Positions 1 through 8,748 are shown, counted from the first letter of the stretch. The stretch is DNA of 64,000 nucleotides from Vibrio chagasii (GCF_002954585.1 NZ_MSCI01000002.1:2148089-2212088); one strand, 5' to 3'. Translations and numbers: made by a program. Notes: generated by a model from the letters alone, not told the origin.

Positions 1-733
1 TTTGTAGCTTGCCATCTTCAGTTACAGACGCTTTAACAGAGTCTTGTTGACCGTTGATGTATGTCGCTAGCTCTTCGATGTCGTCACCCGCTTTTGCGCT
101 GATGTCGATTTCTTGCGCTTGACCAAAGTTATCTGTGAACGATAGTTTTAGGTCGTTTGAACCCGCTTGTACGTTCCAGTCTTTGTCTTTAGCGTTCTCA
201 GTTTGGTAGCTCTTACCCCCCATCTGAGCGTTATCAGAGCGCATATCTTTTAGGTTCAGCATTACCGCTTCGCCGTTATCCGCACCGATTTGGAATGATT
301 GTGTACCGTAAGTACCGTTAAGTAGCTTGTTACCACCAAAAGACGTTGTTTCCGCGATACGGTTTAGCTCGTCGTTCAGTGCTGTTACTTCTTCTTGAAT
401 CGCTACGCGCTCAGCTTTTGAGTTTGAGCCGTTTGAAGATTGTAGAGAAAGGTCACGCATACGTTGCAGGATGTTGGTTGTCTCGTTCATTGCACCTTCA
501 GCGGTTTGTGCAATAGAGATACCGTCGTTCGCGTTACGAACAGCAACGTCTAGGCCGCGGCTTTGAACGTTCAAACGGTTAGAGATTTGTAGGCCCGCCG
601 CGTCATCTTTTGCGCTGTTGATTTTAGAGCCAGAAGCTAGACGCTCCATTGATGTTTGTTGTGCGCTGTTTGCGTTGTTTAGGTAACGTTGCGCAGTCAT
701 CGCTGAAACGTTGGTATTTACATTCACTGCCAT
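1..733 (-). CDS. flagellin, 3' part outside window
   Basis: This gene encodes a polar flagellum filament subunit. About 244 N-terminal residues are visible; the C-terminus lies beyond the left edge. The start MAVNVNTNVSA and the conserved D0/D1 segments (ERLASGSKINSAKDDAAG, AEGAMNETTNILQRMRDLS) are typical of Vibrio flagellins of about 376 residues. The ATG at 733 follows a GGAG Shine-Dalgarno sequence. It is the second of two adjacent flagellin genes on the minus strand and has its own sigma-28-type promoter 82 bases upstream. Several paralogous flagellins are normal in vibrios, so I do not assign a letter. Confidence 0.95.
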   Translation of the reverse strand, partial: MAVNVNTNVSAMTAQRYLNNANSAQQTSMERLASGSKINSAKDDAAGLQISNRLNVQSRGLDVAVRNANDGISIAQTAEGAMNETTNILQRMRDLSLQSSNGSNSKAERVAIQEEVTALNDELNRIAETTSFGGNKLLNGTYGTQSFQIGADNGEAVMLNLKDMRSDNAQMGGKSYQTENAKDKDWNVQAGSNDLKLSFTDNFGQAQEIDISAKAGDDIEELATYINGQQDSVKASVTEDGKLQ

Positions 734-814
734 GGTGATTTCTCCAATTGATTTTCCGGTATTGCGGTTTCCGACGTCTCGGAAAACCAAGTAGTTCTCT
801 CAAAGTTACTTTTA

Positions 815-841
815 ATAACGGCGTAATTGGCGAAACCTTTA
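815..841 (-). promoter_or_regulatory. sigma-28 (FliA) promoter of the flagellin at 1-733
   Basis: Read on the minus strand this is TAAA, exactly 15 bases, then GCCGTTAT, against the FliA consensus TAAA-N15-GCCGATAA. The -35 is at 838-841 and the -10 at 815-822, which leaves a leader of roughly 75 bases before the ATG at 733. Confidence 0.75.
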
Positions 842-974
842 GGAAAAAAACAATAAAATTAAAGAAATAGCGATAAAGGATAGGAAAGCGTGACTGGTAG
901 TAAAATTATCAAAAAAAGATAAGAAAAACGCTAAAGTTGTCGAGAAGTCAGTCGAGCGAGGTTTTGTGTTTTTA

Positions 975-2105
975 TTAACCTAATAAGGTTAAAGCAAGAT
1001 TTGGCGCTTGCTTCGCTTGAGCCAGAATGGTGGTGCTCACTTGCTGAAGAATTTGCTGTTTCAGCATTTGAGTGGTTTCTTTAGCGTAATCGGTGTCTTT
1101 GATTCGACTGTTTGAAGTAGCCAAGTTTTCATGTACGTTTTCAAGGTTGTTAGTGGCGTGGTCAAAGCGGTTTTGCATCGCACCTAGTTCAGAGCGATGG
1201 CTATCCACATATTTCATCGCGGTATCTAGAATAGAAACAGCACGTTGTGCCCCACCCACATCCGTAACATTGATGTCATTCACCGATTCATAGTAACCCG
1301 CCGACATCAACAGCTCACTAGCGAGTGAACCAGAGAAAGAGATGGTGCCAGAGGTATCTTCACCAGACATGTAAATCTGAAGCTGTCCATCATTAACCGA
1401 AGCTGAGACCAGATCCGTTTGACCATTGATGTAGGTCGCCAACTCTTCAATATCGTCGCCAACTTTCGCATTAATGGTGATCTCTTGAGGCTGACCAAAA
1501 CGATCGGTAAACGACATCGTCATATCATTCTGGTTTGATTTCACTGCCCACGAGTCATTGGCCATGCCATTCGCGACATAGCTAAAACCGCCCATGTTGA
1601 TGTCATCAGTGCGCATGCTTTTGAGGCCAATTTGAACCGCCTCGCCTGAGCTGCCACCAATCTGAAACGACGTACTACCAAAGCTACCATTGAGAAGTTT
1701 CTTGCCCCCAAATGACGTCGTCTCTGCGATACGATTTAGTTCATCGTTTAATGCGGTAATCTCTTCTTGAATGGCCGTTCTTTCCGATTGGCTATTCGAA
1801 CCATTACTCGCTTGCAGTGACAAGTCACGCATACGCTGCATGATATTAGTGGTTTCGTTCATCGCGCCTTCGGCAGTTTGCATAATGGATATACCATCAT
1901 TCGCATTGCGAACAGCGACATCAATACCACTCATCTGCGCTTCTAAACGGTTGGAGATTTGAAGGCCTGCAGCATCGTCTTTGGCACTATTAATACGACT
2001 CCCTGAAGCCAAGCGCTCCAAAGATTGGTTCAGCATGTTATTGGCATTAGAGAGGTTCCTCTGAGCCACCAGCGCTGAGACATTGGTATTAACAGTTATA
2101 GCCAT
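975..2105 (-). CDS. flagellin
   Basis: A complete 376-residue flagellin, exported by the flagellar type III apparatus and assembled into the polar filament. The N-terminal D0/D1 (MAITVNTNVSALVAQRNL, AEGAMNETTNIMQRMRDLS) and the C-terminal coiled D0 (QMLKQQILQQVSTTILAQAKQAPNLALTLLG) are intact. The central variable region differs clearly from the neighbouring flagellin, so this is an old paralogue and not a recent copy. It has its own sigma-28-type promoter and lies between a DyP peroxidase gene and the second flagellin, the same neighbourhood as the V. cholerae flaE-flaD-flaB cluster. Confidence 0.96.
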   Translation of the reverse strand: MAITVNTNVSALVAQRNLSNANNMLNQSLERLASGSRINSAKDDAAGLQISNRLEAQMSGIDVAVRNANDGISIMQTAEGAMNETTNIMQRMRDLSLQASNGSNSQSERTAIQEEITALNDELNRIAETTSFGGKKLLNGSFGSTSFQIGGSSGEAVQIGLKSMRTDDINMGGFSYVANGMANDSWAVKSNQNDMTMSFTDRFGQPQEITINAKVGDDIEELATYINGQTDLVSASVNDGQLQIYMSGEDTSGTISFSGSLASELLMSAGYYESVNDINVTDVGGAQRAVSILDTAMKYVDSHRSELGAMQNRFDHATNNLENVHENLATSNSRIKDTDYAKETTQMLKQQILQQVSTTILAQAKQAPNLALTLLG

Positions 2106-2149
2106 AGACCTTCACGTAAAAAAGATGAATTACACTCACGATTACTTTT

Positions 2150-2176
2150 ATATCGACCAATTCAGATAAAGCTTTA
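2150..2176 (-). promoter_or_regulatory. sigma-28 (FliA) promoter of the flagellin at 975-2105
   Basis: Minus-strand TAAA (2173-2176), 15 bases, then GTCGATAT (2150-2157), one or two mismatches from the FliA consensus. The predicted start point is about 40 bases upstream of the ATG at 2105. Confidence 0.7.
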
Positions 2177-2178
2177 AT

Positions 2179-2200
2179 AAAAAAGAAGCCCTGAGGCTCC
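2179..2200 (-). terminator. intrinsic terminator of the DyP peroxidase gene
   Basis: In the minus-strand transcript GGAGCC, loop TCAG and GGCUUC pair (one G-U) and are followed by six U. It directly abuts the sigma-28 -35 element of the next gene, insulating the flagellin promoter from read-through. Confidence 0.65.
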
Positions 2201-2225
2201 CTTTGTTCATTGTTATTGAGACGAC

Positions 2226-3149
2226 TTATTTAATCGTTAATGCGCTCAACATCTCAGTTGAAGGAGCAAAGTAGTAAGCACCTGTCACTGCCTTAGTAAA
2301 GCGAAGCAGTTGGTCTGTTTTGCCATCGGTTACGCCGTACATGCTCTCTAACATCGCATCAAAGTTATGACGAACATTACAGTAAGCAATGAACAATAAG
2401 CCATGGTCGCCCGTTGCTGTGCCGTAAGGTAGGCTGTGACGAACGATCTTAAGGCCTTTGCCCTCTTCTTTGATATCTACACGACCAACGTGAGATGCAG
2501 CTGGAACATCATCTAGCTCGATTGAGTCAGGCTTAGTACGACCAACCACTTTTTCTTGCGCCGATACATTCAATCGATTCCAAGCAGGAAGGTTATGAAC
2601 AAAACGCTGCACCATCACGTAGCTACCGCCTGCAAATTCGCCTTCAGGAACAATAGCAACTTCTGCGCGTTGTGCGTCTTTCGGGTTTTCAGTGCCGTCG
2701 ACGAAATCCGTCATATCACGAGAATCTAGGAAACGGTAACCGTAAGTTTCATCAACCACTTCAACGTCTGCCGCTACTTCAGATAGCAATTTACGTAAGA
2801 TGAAAAAGTGCAGATCGTGTCGGTTTGAATGGCAATGAATTAGTACATCAGCTGGCGTGCTAGGTGCGGTAACATCGCCTTCGCCAAGCGCTGGGAAGTC
2901 GATCAGATCAGTAGGAGCTGCTTGCTCGAACTTGTCCCAAAACGCCTTAGAGAACGCAACTGAAGCCGTCAGGTTCGCATCTGGTTGAGTTTGGTTTAGC
3001 TCTTCGATTAGCGCTGGAATCTTTTGGATTTCTGCTAGTACATTAGCAGTGTTAGCATTCACTTTTAGTTGAACGTAAAGAGCGAAAGGCCCAGCTTCAG
3101 GCAAAATAGCACTTTGAATGTTAGGCTGCTCATTTGAGACATTAAGCAT
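2226..3149 (-). CDS. DyP-type heme peroxidase (YfeX-like)
   Basis: A 307-residue cytoplasmic dye-decolourising-type peroxidase that uses heme and H2O2. The diagnostic GxxDG-type motif reads DFVDGTENP, with the catalytic Asp at about 151. The likely proximal heme ligand is His220 (SHVGRV), and Arg237 lies in IVRHSLPYG. No signal peptide is visible. The start at 3149 follows a GGAAGGAA Shine-Dalgarno sequence. The next gene upstream is a YfeZ-like membrane protein, as in the E. coli yfeX region. The physiological substrate is not known from the sequence; YfeX proteins are usually linked to porphyrinogen oxidation. Confidence 0.92.
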   Translation of the reverse strand: MLNVSNEQPNIQSAILPEAGPFALYVQLKVNANTANVLAEIQKIPALIEELNQTQPDANLTASVAFSKAFWDKFEQAAPTDLIDFPALGEGDVTAPSTPADVLIHCHSNRHDLHFFILRKLLSEVAADVEVVDETYGYRFLDSRDMTDFVDGTENPKDAQRAEVAIVPEGEFAGGSYVMVQRFVHNLPAWNRLNVSAQEKVVGRTKPDSIELDDVPAASHVGRVDIKEEGKGLKIVRHSLPYGTATGDHGLLFIAYCNVRHNFDAMLESMYGVTDGKTDQLLRFTKAVTGAYYFAPSTEMLSALTIK

Positions 3150-3214
3150 AGATTATTCCTTCCAGTTTTAGCTTCTAAGTATAATTGTGAATGGGACAAA
3201 TGTTTTGATGAGAA

Positions 3215-3691
3215 TCAGTCTTCGTGCTCAACCACTTTAAAGCAATCCCGTGCTGCATGGCTATTGGTTAGATAAAGCGCTAACCACAGCAGCAACAATA
3301 GAGTCAGACCATTTGACCAACGGAACCAACCGTTATCCAAATAGATTAAATAAATAGTATGGGAGCCCTGCGCTAGAATAGCGGCCATGGTCACCCAACG
3401 TCCCCATGACACCACTTTATTGAGGCACTTTCTCTCTGGAGATCTTAGCCCAAATAACCACATCAGTAACAAGCTAGGGACACTCAAGGCAATCCCAACA
3501 TAAAACATGTGATGATCCGGATAGATGATCTCGAGAATATCGGTTCCCGACTCTCTACTTGCACCTGCAACGATGAAAACGACGAGAGCTTTCGCAAGAA
3601 ACAGCCAACCTAACCATAATAAGATTGGCGCCTTTAAGAAGCCGTGCTTGTCGTATTGTTCTATGGAGTACCGCACAAATCTCACTTTCAC
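3215..3691 (-). CDS. YfeZ-like inner membrane protein (DUF2919)
   Basis: A 158-residue hydrophobic protein with four likely membrane segments (about residues 22-42, 62-82, 96-114 and 126-142). The N-terminal motif YDKHGFLKAP is characteristic of the YfeZ/DUF2919 family as I remember it. It lies 65 bases upstream of the DyP peroxidase gene on the same strand, so the two may be cotranscribed. Its function is unknown. Confidence 0.75.
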   Translation of the reverse strand: MKVRFVRYSIEQYDKHGFLKAPILLWLGWLFLAKALVVFIVAGASRESGTDILEIIYPDHHMFYVGIALSVPSLLLMWLFGLRSPERKCLNKVVSWGRWVTMAAILAQGSHTIYLIYLDNGWFRWSNGLTLLLLLWLALYLTNSHAARDCFKVVEHED

Positions 3692-3786
3692 TTGTTTTCA
3701 AACCAACACTTTAACGCAAATCATTCATACTTAGTTAGGTTTACGTTATCTTATTGGTTAATACGTTTTTAATTATCGAACTCAGT

Positions 3787-4131
3787 ATGAAAAAGAAAAC
3801 TAATACACCATCTGTTGAATCTCAACAAGAGGCACTGAAGATAGCCAAAGCGACTCAAAGGCCAGCTCAAACCAAAGAACAAACCAAATTGATTGCTCAG
3901 GGTATTGAGAAAGGCATCGCGCTTTACAAGAAACAACAGAAAGAACGCAACCGCCAAGCAGATAAAGCGAAGAAACGCGTACAAAAAGAAAAGCAAACTC
4001 AACAAGCGGCTATAGAACAAGAGCACAGTGCAACATCGAGTGTTGAAGCGACATCAAATCACTCAAGTAAATTGCCATGGATACTATTAATCGTGAGCTG
4101 GGTAGGTTTTGCGATTTATTTGATGCAATAA
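3787..4131 (+). CDS. DUF2956-like small membrane-anchored protein
   Basis: A 114-residue protein from the ATG at 3787. An upstream TTG at 3754 would add eleven hydrophobic residues, but the ATG start MKKKTNTPSVESQQEALK fits the family better. The body is very charged and Lys/Gln-rich (residues about 10-75, probably helical or coiled). It ends in one C-terminal membrane segment (about 95-112), giving a tail-anchored layout. I recognise it as a DUF2956-type gammaproteobacterial protein; its role is unknown. Confidence 0.7.
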   Translation: MKKKTNTPSVESQQEALKIAKATQRPAQTKEQTKLIAQGIEKGIALYKKQQKERNRQADKAKKRVQKEKQTQQAAIEQEHSATSSVEATSNHSSKLPWILLIVSWVGFAIYLMQ

Positions 4132-4143
4132 CAGGACAAACTT

Positions 4144-4476
4144 ATGAAAAAGGAATGGATGGCACTAGCAGTGAGTAGCATGCTGTTGGGGTGTACCACA
4201 CCCACTTCAGTACCTCATGACGAGGCAGACGGTGTGATAATGGATTATCACGGCATCATTAATATCGACCAGTGTGAGTATAAAGGGGAAGTCACTGGTA
4301 GCGAAGGCCATTGGTACAGCTACCTGTTTTACCCGAATGATACCTTGATTCAGGGTGCGATGAATGAGCTTAAAACCAACGCGATCCAGCTTGGTGCAGA
4401 TACGGTCATCTTTACCCTACCTCAAGATTTTTCCACTTCAGTTACCATGCTTGGTACCGCTTATCTTTGTAAGTAG
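4144..4476 (+). CDS. small lipoprotein (DUF4156-like)
   Basis: A 110-residue lipoprotein. The signal peptide ends in a lipobox, MLLGC (Cys16). The conserved body is CEYKGEVTGSEGHWYSYLF followed by a helix with NELKTNAIQLGADTV, the pattern of DUF4156 lipoproteins. It starts 12 bases after the preceding gene on the same strand, so the pair is probably one transcript. No enzymatic motif is visible. Confidence 0.75.
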   Translation: MKKEWMALAVSSMLLGCTTPTSVPHDEADGVIMDYHGIINIDQCEYKGEVTGSEGHWYSYLFYPNDTLIQGAMNELKTNAIQLGADTVIFTLPQDFSTSVTMLGTAYLCK

Positions 4477-4500
4477 TTAGCCTCTCTTTTAGCCGCCCCC

Positions 4501-4527
4501 AAAAAGAAAGCCAGCTTTCGCTGGCTT
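4501..4527 (-). terminator. intrinsic terminator of the winged-helix gene
   Basis: A perfect 8-bp stem, AAGCCAGC (4508-4515) with GCTGGCTT (4520-4527) around a four-base loop. In the minus-strand transcript it is followed by UUCUUUUU. The stem overlaps the stop codon of the minus-strand gene. Confidence 0.75.
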
Positions 4528-4813
4528 ATGCACTAAATCCAAGGCTTGTTGCTATATCGCCCTTTCGTTCGAGAACCCACTGACTGTCAAATGGTCCCCA
4601 GTCGGATAACTGGTAATAGCCATCATTATGACGTCGCCCATCTTGAACAAACATAAGTTCGATACCGATCCCCGGTAACGCCTTGAGTACATCTTGAATA
4701 GTACGACGAGGCCAACCCGTTTTTTCGATGAGTTTAGGCACATTTGGCCTATCAAGGCTTTCAACTAACAATGCTAAATATAGCCGCCTTGCAAAAACAG
4801 GACTCAACTCCAT
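4526..4813 (-). CDS. small winged helix-turn-helix protein
   Basis: A 95-residue protein, MELSPVFARRLYLALLVE onward, with a helix-turn-helix core in which KLIEKTGWPRRTIQDVLKAL is the likely recognition region (residues about 24-45). A beta wing, IELMFVQDGRRHNDGYYQL, follows. The ATG at 4813 is the start because AGGAGG at 4819-4824 sits five bases upstream; the GTG at 4819 overlaps that Shine-Dalgarno sequence. It is a conserved small DNA-binding-type protein of vibrios and their relatives. Its target is unknown. Confidence 0.75.
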   Translation of the reverse strand: MELSPVFARRLYLALLVESLDRPNVPKLIEKTGWPRRTIQDVLKALPGIGIELMFVQDGRRHNDGYYQLSDWGPFDSQWVLERKGDIATSLGFSA

Positions 4814-5018
4814 TGACACCTCCTATATATGTGCAACTCAATTATTTCTTTTTTCGCTGACAACATGTTGAGGCTGATCAATAAGTCTCCAATAGTGACA
4901 TTTTCTTACTGTTTTTTTTCGCTCAATGAAATATTCCTCACTCTATTTTGTCTGAATTGCCGCTTCCTGATAGGATTCAATTCATAACAATGAAAGAAAA
5001 TCACCCAGAGGAAGAATA

Positions 5019-5366
5019 ATGACTATCACAATGTTTGGTATCCCAAATTGCGACACGATTAAAAAAGCAAAGAAATGGCTCGAAGCTGAAGGTATCGAGT
5101 TCGAATTTCACGATTATCGCAAACAAGGCATCACTGAAGAGTTGGTAACAAGCTTCTGTTCAGAACTTGGCTGGGAGCTAGTACTAAACAAACGTGGCAC
5201 GACTTATCGTCAGCTTTCTCAAGAGCAAAAAGACACGTTAACAGAGCAAACGGCAATCACTCTGCTTGTTGAACAACCAGCGATGATCAAGCGCCCTATT
5301 TTGAAAGTCGATGGCAAACTTCACATCGGCTTTAAAGCTGACCAGTACGCGGCTATTTTTGCGTAA
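5019..5366 (+). CDS. yffB: ArsC/Spx-family reductase-like protein YffB
   Basis: A 115-residue thioredoxin-fold protein of the ArsC/Spx family. The N-terminal motif GIPNCDTIKKAKKWLE carries the single active-site-type Cys11. A likely cis-Pro region is MIKRPILKVDGKLHIGF. It precedes dapE, as yffB does in E. coli. The E. coli protein is proposed to be a glutathione-dependent thiol reductase; arsenate reduction should not be assumed. A well-formed AGAGGAAGAATA Shine-Dalgarno region precedes the ATG. Confidence 0.9.
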   Translation: MTITMFGIPNCDTIKKAKKWLEAEGIEFEFHDYRKQGITEELVTSFCSELGWELVLNKRGTTYRQLSQEQKDTLTEQTAITLLVEQPAMIKRPILKVDGKLHIGFKADQYAAIFA

Positions 5367-5494
5367 TCAGTAACTTTTATAATCAACAACTTGCGCAATA
5401 AGCAATATTAGAACAGATAACAAGGCGTAGAGCGTGCTCTGTTCAACGCCTGAAATTAATGACTCGACGTTTTATTTAAACAAGGAATTCAAGG

Positions 5495-6631
5495 ATGACA
5501 GATAGCCCAACTTTGGCTCTGGCAAAAGACCTCATTAGCCGTCAATCGGTAACCCCTGAAGATGCAGGCTGCCAAGAGCTAATGATTAATCGCTTAAAAG
5601 CACTCGGTTTTAAAATCGAAGTAATGGTATTTGAGGATACGACGAACTTCTGGGCTCGCCGAGGTACTGAAGCACCTCTGTTTGCTTTTGCAGGTCACAC
5701 AGACGTGGTACCAGCCGGGCCAATCGAACAATGGAACACCAAGCCCTTTGAGCCAACCATTGTTGATGGCTACTTATACGGTCGTGGTGCGGCAGACATG
5801 AAAGGTTCTCTGGCTTCAATGATTGTTGCTGTTGAGCAATTCATTGAGAAATACCCAGACCATTCAGGCTCAATTGGCTTCCTTATCACCTCAGATGAAG
5901 AAGGCCCTTTCATCAACGGTACGGTACGTGTTGTTGAAGCTCTAATGGCACGCGGTGAGAACATCGACATGTGTATTGTTGGTGAACCGTCAAGCACTGA
6001 GTTTGTAGGCGATGTGGTGAAGAACGGCCGTCGTGGCTCTATCACAGGCGATCTAACGATTAAAGGTACGCAAGGTCACGTTGCCTACCCTCACCTAGCG
6101 AATAACCCGGTACATAGCTCTCTACTGGCAATTCACGAGCTAGCGACGACGGAGTGGGACCAAGGCAATGACTACTTCCCACCAACCAGTTTCCAGATTC
6201 CGAATGTGAGTGCGGGTACTGGCGCGTCTAACGTGATTCCAGGTGAGTTTAATGTTCAGTTTAACCTGCGTTTTAGCACAGAGTTAAGCAATGACGTTAT
6301 CGTTGAGCGCGTGACAACAACGCTCGATAAATACGATTTCGAATACGATCTTAAGTGGACCTTCAATGGTGACCCGTTCCTAACAGACGCAGGCTCACTG
6401 CTCGATGCGATTGTTGATGCCGTTGGTCACGTTAATGATGTTAAGCCAGCACTGCTGACAACCGGCGGTACGTCTGATGGTCGCTTCATTGCCCGAATGG
6501 GTGGACAAGTGGTTGAACTAGGCCCAGTTAACGCGACCATTCACAAAGTTAACGAATGCGTGAAAGTAGCAGATTTAGAGAAGCTAACTGACATGTACGA
6601 AAGAACGTTGGTGAACTTGTTCGCTAAATAG
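5495..6631 (+). CDS. dapE: succinyl-diaminopimelate desuccinylase
   Basis: DapE hydrolyses N-succinyl-LL-2,6-diaminopimelate to LL-diaminopimelate and succinate in lysine and peptidoglycan precursor synthesis. At 378 residues it is of standard length. M20 dinuclear-zinc ligands and catalytic residues are visible: His68 in FAGHTDVVP, Asp101 in GRGAADMKG, and Glu135/Glu136 in SDEEGPF. The dimerisation domain runs over about 180-290. The gene sits between yffB and an M15 peptidase, and dapA is 2 kb away, so two lysine-pathway genes share the locus. An AAGGAATTCAAGG ribosome binding region precedes the ATG. Confidence 0.97.
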   Translation: MTDSPTLALAKDLISRQSVTPEDAGCQELMINRLKALGFKIEVMVFEDTTNFWARRGTEAPLFAFAGHTDVVPAGPIEQWNTKPFEPTIVDGYLYGRGAADMKGSLASMIVAVEQFIEKYPDHSGSIGFLITSDEEGPFINGTVRVVEALMARGENIDMCIVGEPSSTEFVGDVVKNGRRGSITGDLTIKGTQGHVAYPHLANNPVHSSLLAIHELATTEWDQGNDYFPPTSFQIPNVSAGTGASNVIPGEFNVQFNLRFSTELSNDVIVERVTTTLDKYDFEYDLKWTFNGDPFLTDAGSLLDAIVDAVGHVNDVKPALLTTGGTSDGRFIARMGGQVVELGPVNATIHKVNECVKVADLEKLTDMYERTLVNLFAK

Positions 6632-6675
6632 ATCTTTCCTAGCGAAGTATCACTTCCAAACATTAGAGACGCGTT

Positions 6676-7350
6676 ATGACACCAGAGCAGCTTACCGGAC
6701 AATCAGATTCTCATCTGGCACCGACACTAATTGGTACTAAGACCTTCTTGGTACACAATGACGTTATCGACGACCTAAACAGTTTGATTGAAGCTGCTCG
6801 GCTTGCTGGTTTTAAAATGGAGATCGCCAGTGGCTTTCGTGACTATGACAGGCAATCGCTGATATGGAACCGTAAGTTTTCTGGTGAAGCCCCGATCTTA
6901 AATTCTGATAGCCAACCACTTGATGCATCAACACTCACTGAACATCAAAAGTTGTCGGCGATTCTAAGGTGGTCTGCGCTTCCTGGAGCGAGTCGACACC
7001 ACTGGGGCTGTGACTTCGATGTCTTTGCTCGTAACCACCTTCCAGAAGGTGCACAGCTGCAACTAGAGCCTTGGGAATACCTTACTGGCCACCAACAAGC
7101 GTTTTATCAATGGCTCTCTGCTAATGCTGAACAATTGGGGTTCTTTTTTCCCTATAGCCAAGATCTTGGTGGTGTGGCGATAGAACCTTGGCATATTAGC
7201 CATCGTAACGTTTCAGAGCTGTGTTTATCACAGTTATCCCCGACTTTACTTGGCAAGCAGCTCAAATCTAAGCCAGTATTAGGGTATGAGATTATTATGG
7301 AGCAGCTAGACGATATCTATGCGCGCTTCGTAGCAAACATCAGCCATTAG
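6676..7350 (+). CDS. M15-family D-alanyl-D-alanine carboxypeptidase-like protein
   Basis: A 224-residue VanY/LdcB-type M15 peptidase-like protein. Zinc-site motifs are SRHHWGCDFDVF (His and Asp ligands, about residues 113-124) and EPWHIS (catalytic Glu and third ligand His, about 178-183). The upstream SGFRDYDRQSLIWNRKFSG is the usual family motif. No signal peptide is seen, so it may act on muropeptides in the cytoplasm, although a substrate cannot be derived from the sequence. It follows dapE by 44 bases and is probably in the same operon. Confidence 0.87.
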   Translation: MTPEQLTGQSDSHLAPTLIGTKTFLVHNDVIDDLNSLIEAARLAGFKMEIASGFRDYDRQSLIWNRKFSGEAPILNSDSQPLDASTLTEHQKLSAILRWSALPGASRHHWGCDFDVFARNHLPEGAQLQLEPWEYLTGHQQAFYQWLSANAEQLGFFFPYSQDLGGVAIEPWHISHRNVSELCLSQLSPTLLGKQLKSKPVLGYEIIMEQLDDIYARFVANISH

Positions 7351-7358
7351 GAGCGCTT

Positions 7359-7565
7359 ATGTTAGAGTGGCTTACAAACCCTTGGGTTATCATCATCATC
7401 GTGGTTAGCGTTGTGGTAGGTAACATCGCAGCTCTAAAACAGACCGCTAATATGGATCTCGGAAAGACAAGCCGCAGCAAACGAGAGAGCGACTTGGACA
7501 AGCTCAATCGGCTAGATAAGCAGAACCAAGAGAAAGCTCAATCGAAAGAGACCAAAGGTAGCTAA
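7359..7565 (+). CDS. DUF2897-type small membrane protein
   Basis: A 68-residue protein with one N-terminal membrane segment (WVIIIIVVSVVVGNIAAL, residues about 9-26) and a highly charged cytoplasmic tail rich in Lys, Asp and Gln. Its start, just after the peptidase stop and preceded by AGGAGCGCTT, indicates cotranscription with dapE. It occupies the position of E. coli ypfN but does not look homologous to it. The function is unknown. Confidence 0.75.
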   Translation: MLEWLTNPWVIIIIVVSVVVGNIAALKQTANMDLGKTSRSKRESDLDKLNRLDKQNQEKAQSKETKGS

Positions 7566-7591
7566 TCTTACGGTCAAACGAACACAAAAAA

Positions 7592-7615
7592 GAGGACACA
7601 ATGTGTCCTCTTTTT
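7592..7615 (+). terminator. intrinsic terminator after the dapE operon
   Basis: The 9-bp inverted repeat GAGGACACA / TGTGTCCTC is followed by TTTTTA and preceded by an A run, so it could act in both directions. Confidence 0.85.
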
Positions 7616-7646
7616 ATTTGTTTACACTGAAACATTGGCTGAACTA

Positions 7647-7672
7647 AAAGGGCCTATTTTCCGAGGCCCTTT
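7647..7672 (-). terminator. probable terminator after bamC
   Basis: AAAGGGCCT (7647-7655) pairs with AGGCCCTTT (7664-7672) around an 8-base loop, 18 bases past the bamC stop. The U tract on the minus strand is short. Confidence 0.6.
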
Positions 7673-7689
7673 AACCTATCAAGGTTTGC

Positions 7690-8736
7690 TTACTCAGCTT
7701 CCGCCGCTTTATCATCTTTGGTTTGGTCTGCAACGTGTGCTAGAACAGGAACCAACGACTTGAGCAGCTTCTCTTCTACTGGCTTACCTGACGCATCCGT
7801 CACGTTAATTGACGTTCGGTTGCCAAGATCACCAAACAGGAAGTTATAAGTACCTGATTTTAAGTCAACAGGTTGCAAGCCAACTTCTTCCCAGAACTCA
7901 TCATCTGGTGCTGCGTACTTAGCTTTAACCGTACCCTGAGATTGGTTACGCTCTTCAAGCTCAAAGCCCATCGCCGGTAACAAGGTTGGCAAACGCTGCC
8001 AGAATAGGTTGTATGGAGTCCGAGCAATAATCACTGGTAAACCGCTACGATCGGCCCCCATTGAGATTGGAATACGCTTCACTAACTCTTGTGCTTTCAG
8101 CGCTGCTTCAGCACGTAAGTTTTCATCGTATTTAGCCATCACTAAATTGGTTAAGAAAGCGTTGTAACGTTCTTTGTTGGTTGCCGTTACTGGCTTATCT
8201 TTATTACCTTCACGCCAGTCGATAAGATTAATCTTGAAGCCATAACGGTTGTTCGCTTGGAAACGAGAGATAGAGTAGCGGCTGCCGATCTCTACGTCTT
8301 CGTCCTCAGAAACCCAAGTAACCCAATCGGTCTCAATCTCGTTCTCTGACTGCTCTCGAATACCAATGCTACGCTGAGCTAACATGTCGACAGCAGTCTG
8401 CCATACTCGGTCTGCCTCTTCTGCGCGAAGCAGCCATAATGTTACTTCACCATTTTGACGCTCAGTACGAGCACCAGGGATCAATTCAAGCACCTGCTGC
8501 GGTGGGCGAATATCCACATCACGCCCTACACCACCGCTGAATTCACCGCTTGGAATGTCAAAGTTTGGGTAGAACTGAGGCTGAGCTTCTTCTGGCAACT
8601 GCCACTGTGAAAACTCAGGCGTTTCTAAGTATTCGAAATCATCTTTGGCTTGACGACGTTGAGTCGGGCTGCCAGAACATGCTGTAAGAACGAAAACAGC
8701 CAGTGACCCAATCACTAGCTGGTGAGAATACTTCAT
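7690..8736 (-). CDS. bamC: outer membrane protein assembly lipoprotein BamC
   Basis: BamC (NlpB) is a lipoprotein of the BAM complex that inserts beta-barrel proteins; BamA of the same complex is encoded at 56.5 kb. The 348-residue product starts with a lipoprotein signal peptide ending LTAC (Cys20). An extended N-terminal lasso that contacts BamD follows, then two helix-grip domains (about 105-210 and 230-335). It lies directly downstream of dapA, the same order as in E. coli. Its AGGAG Shine-Dalgarno sequence sits right next to an intercistronic hairpin. Confidence 0.93.
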   Translation of the reverse strand: MKYSHQLVIGSLAVFVLTACSGSPTQRRQAKDDFEYLETPEFSQWQLPEEAQPQFYPNFDIPSGEFSGGVGRDVDIRPPQQVLELIPGARTERQNGEVTLWLLRAEEADRVWQTAVDMLAQRSIGIREQSENEIETDWVTWVSEDEDVEIGSRYSISRFQANNRYGFKINLIDWREGNKDKPVTATNKERYNAFLTNLVMAKYDENLRAEAALKAQELVKRIPISMGADRSGLPVIIARTPYNLFWQRLPTLLPAMGFELEERNQSQGTVKAKYAAPDDEFWEEVGLQPVDLKSGTYNFLFGDLGNRTSINVTDASGKPVEEKLLKSLVPVLAHVADQTKDDKAAEAE

Positions 8737-8748
8737 TTACACTCCTAA

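Noticed and set aside
3205..3222. Possible Fur box (TGATGAGAATCA) near the DyP gene
   Set aside because: Only a partial palindrome; it overlaps the stop of the upstream gene and is too weak to call.
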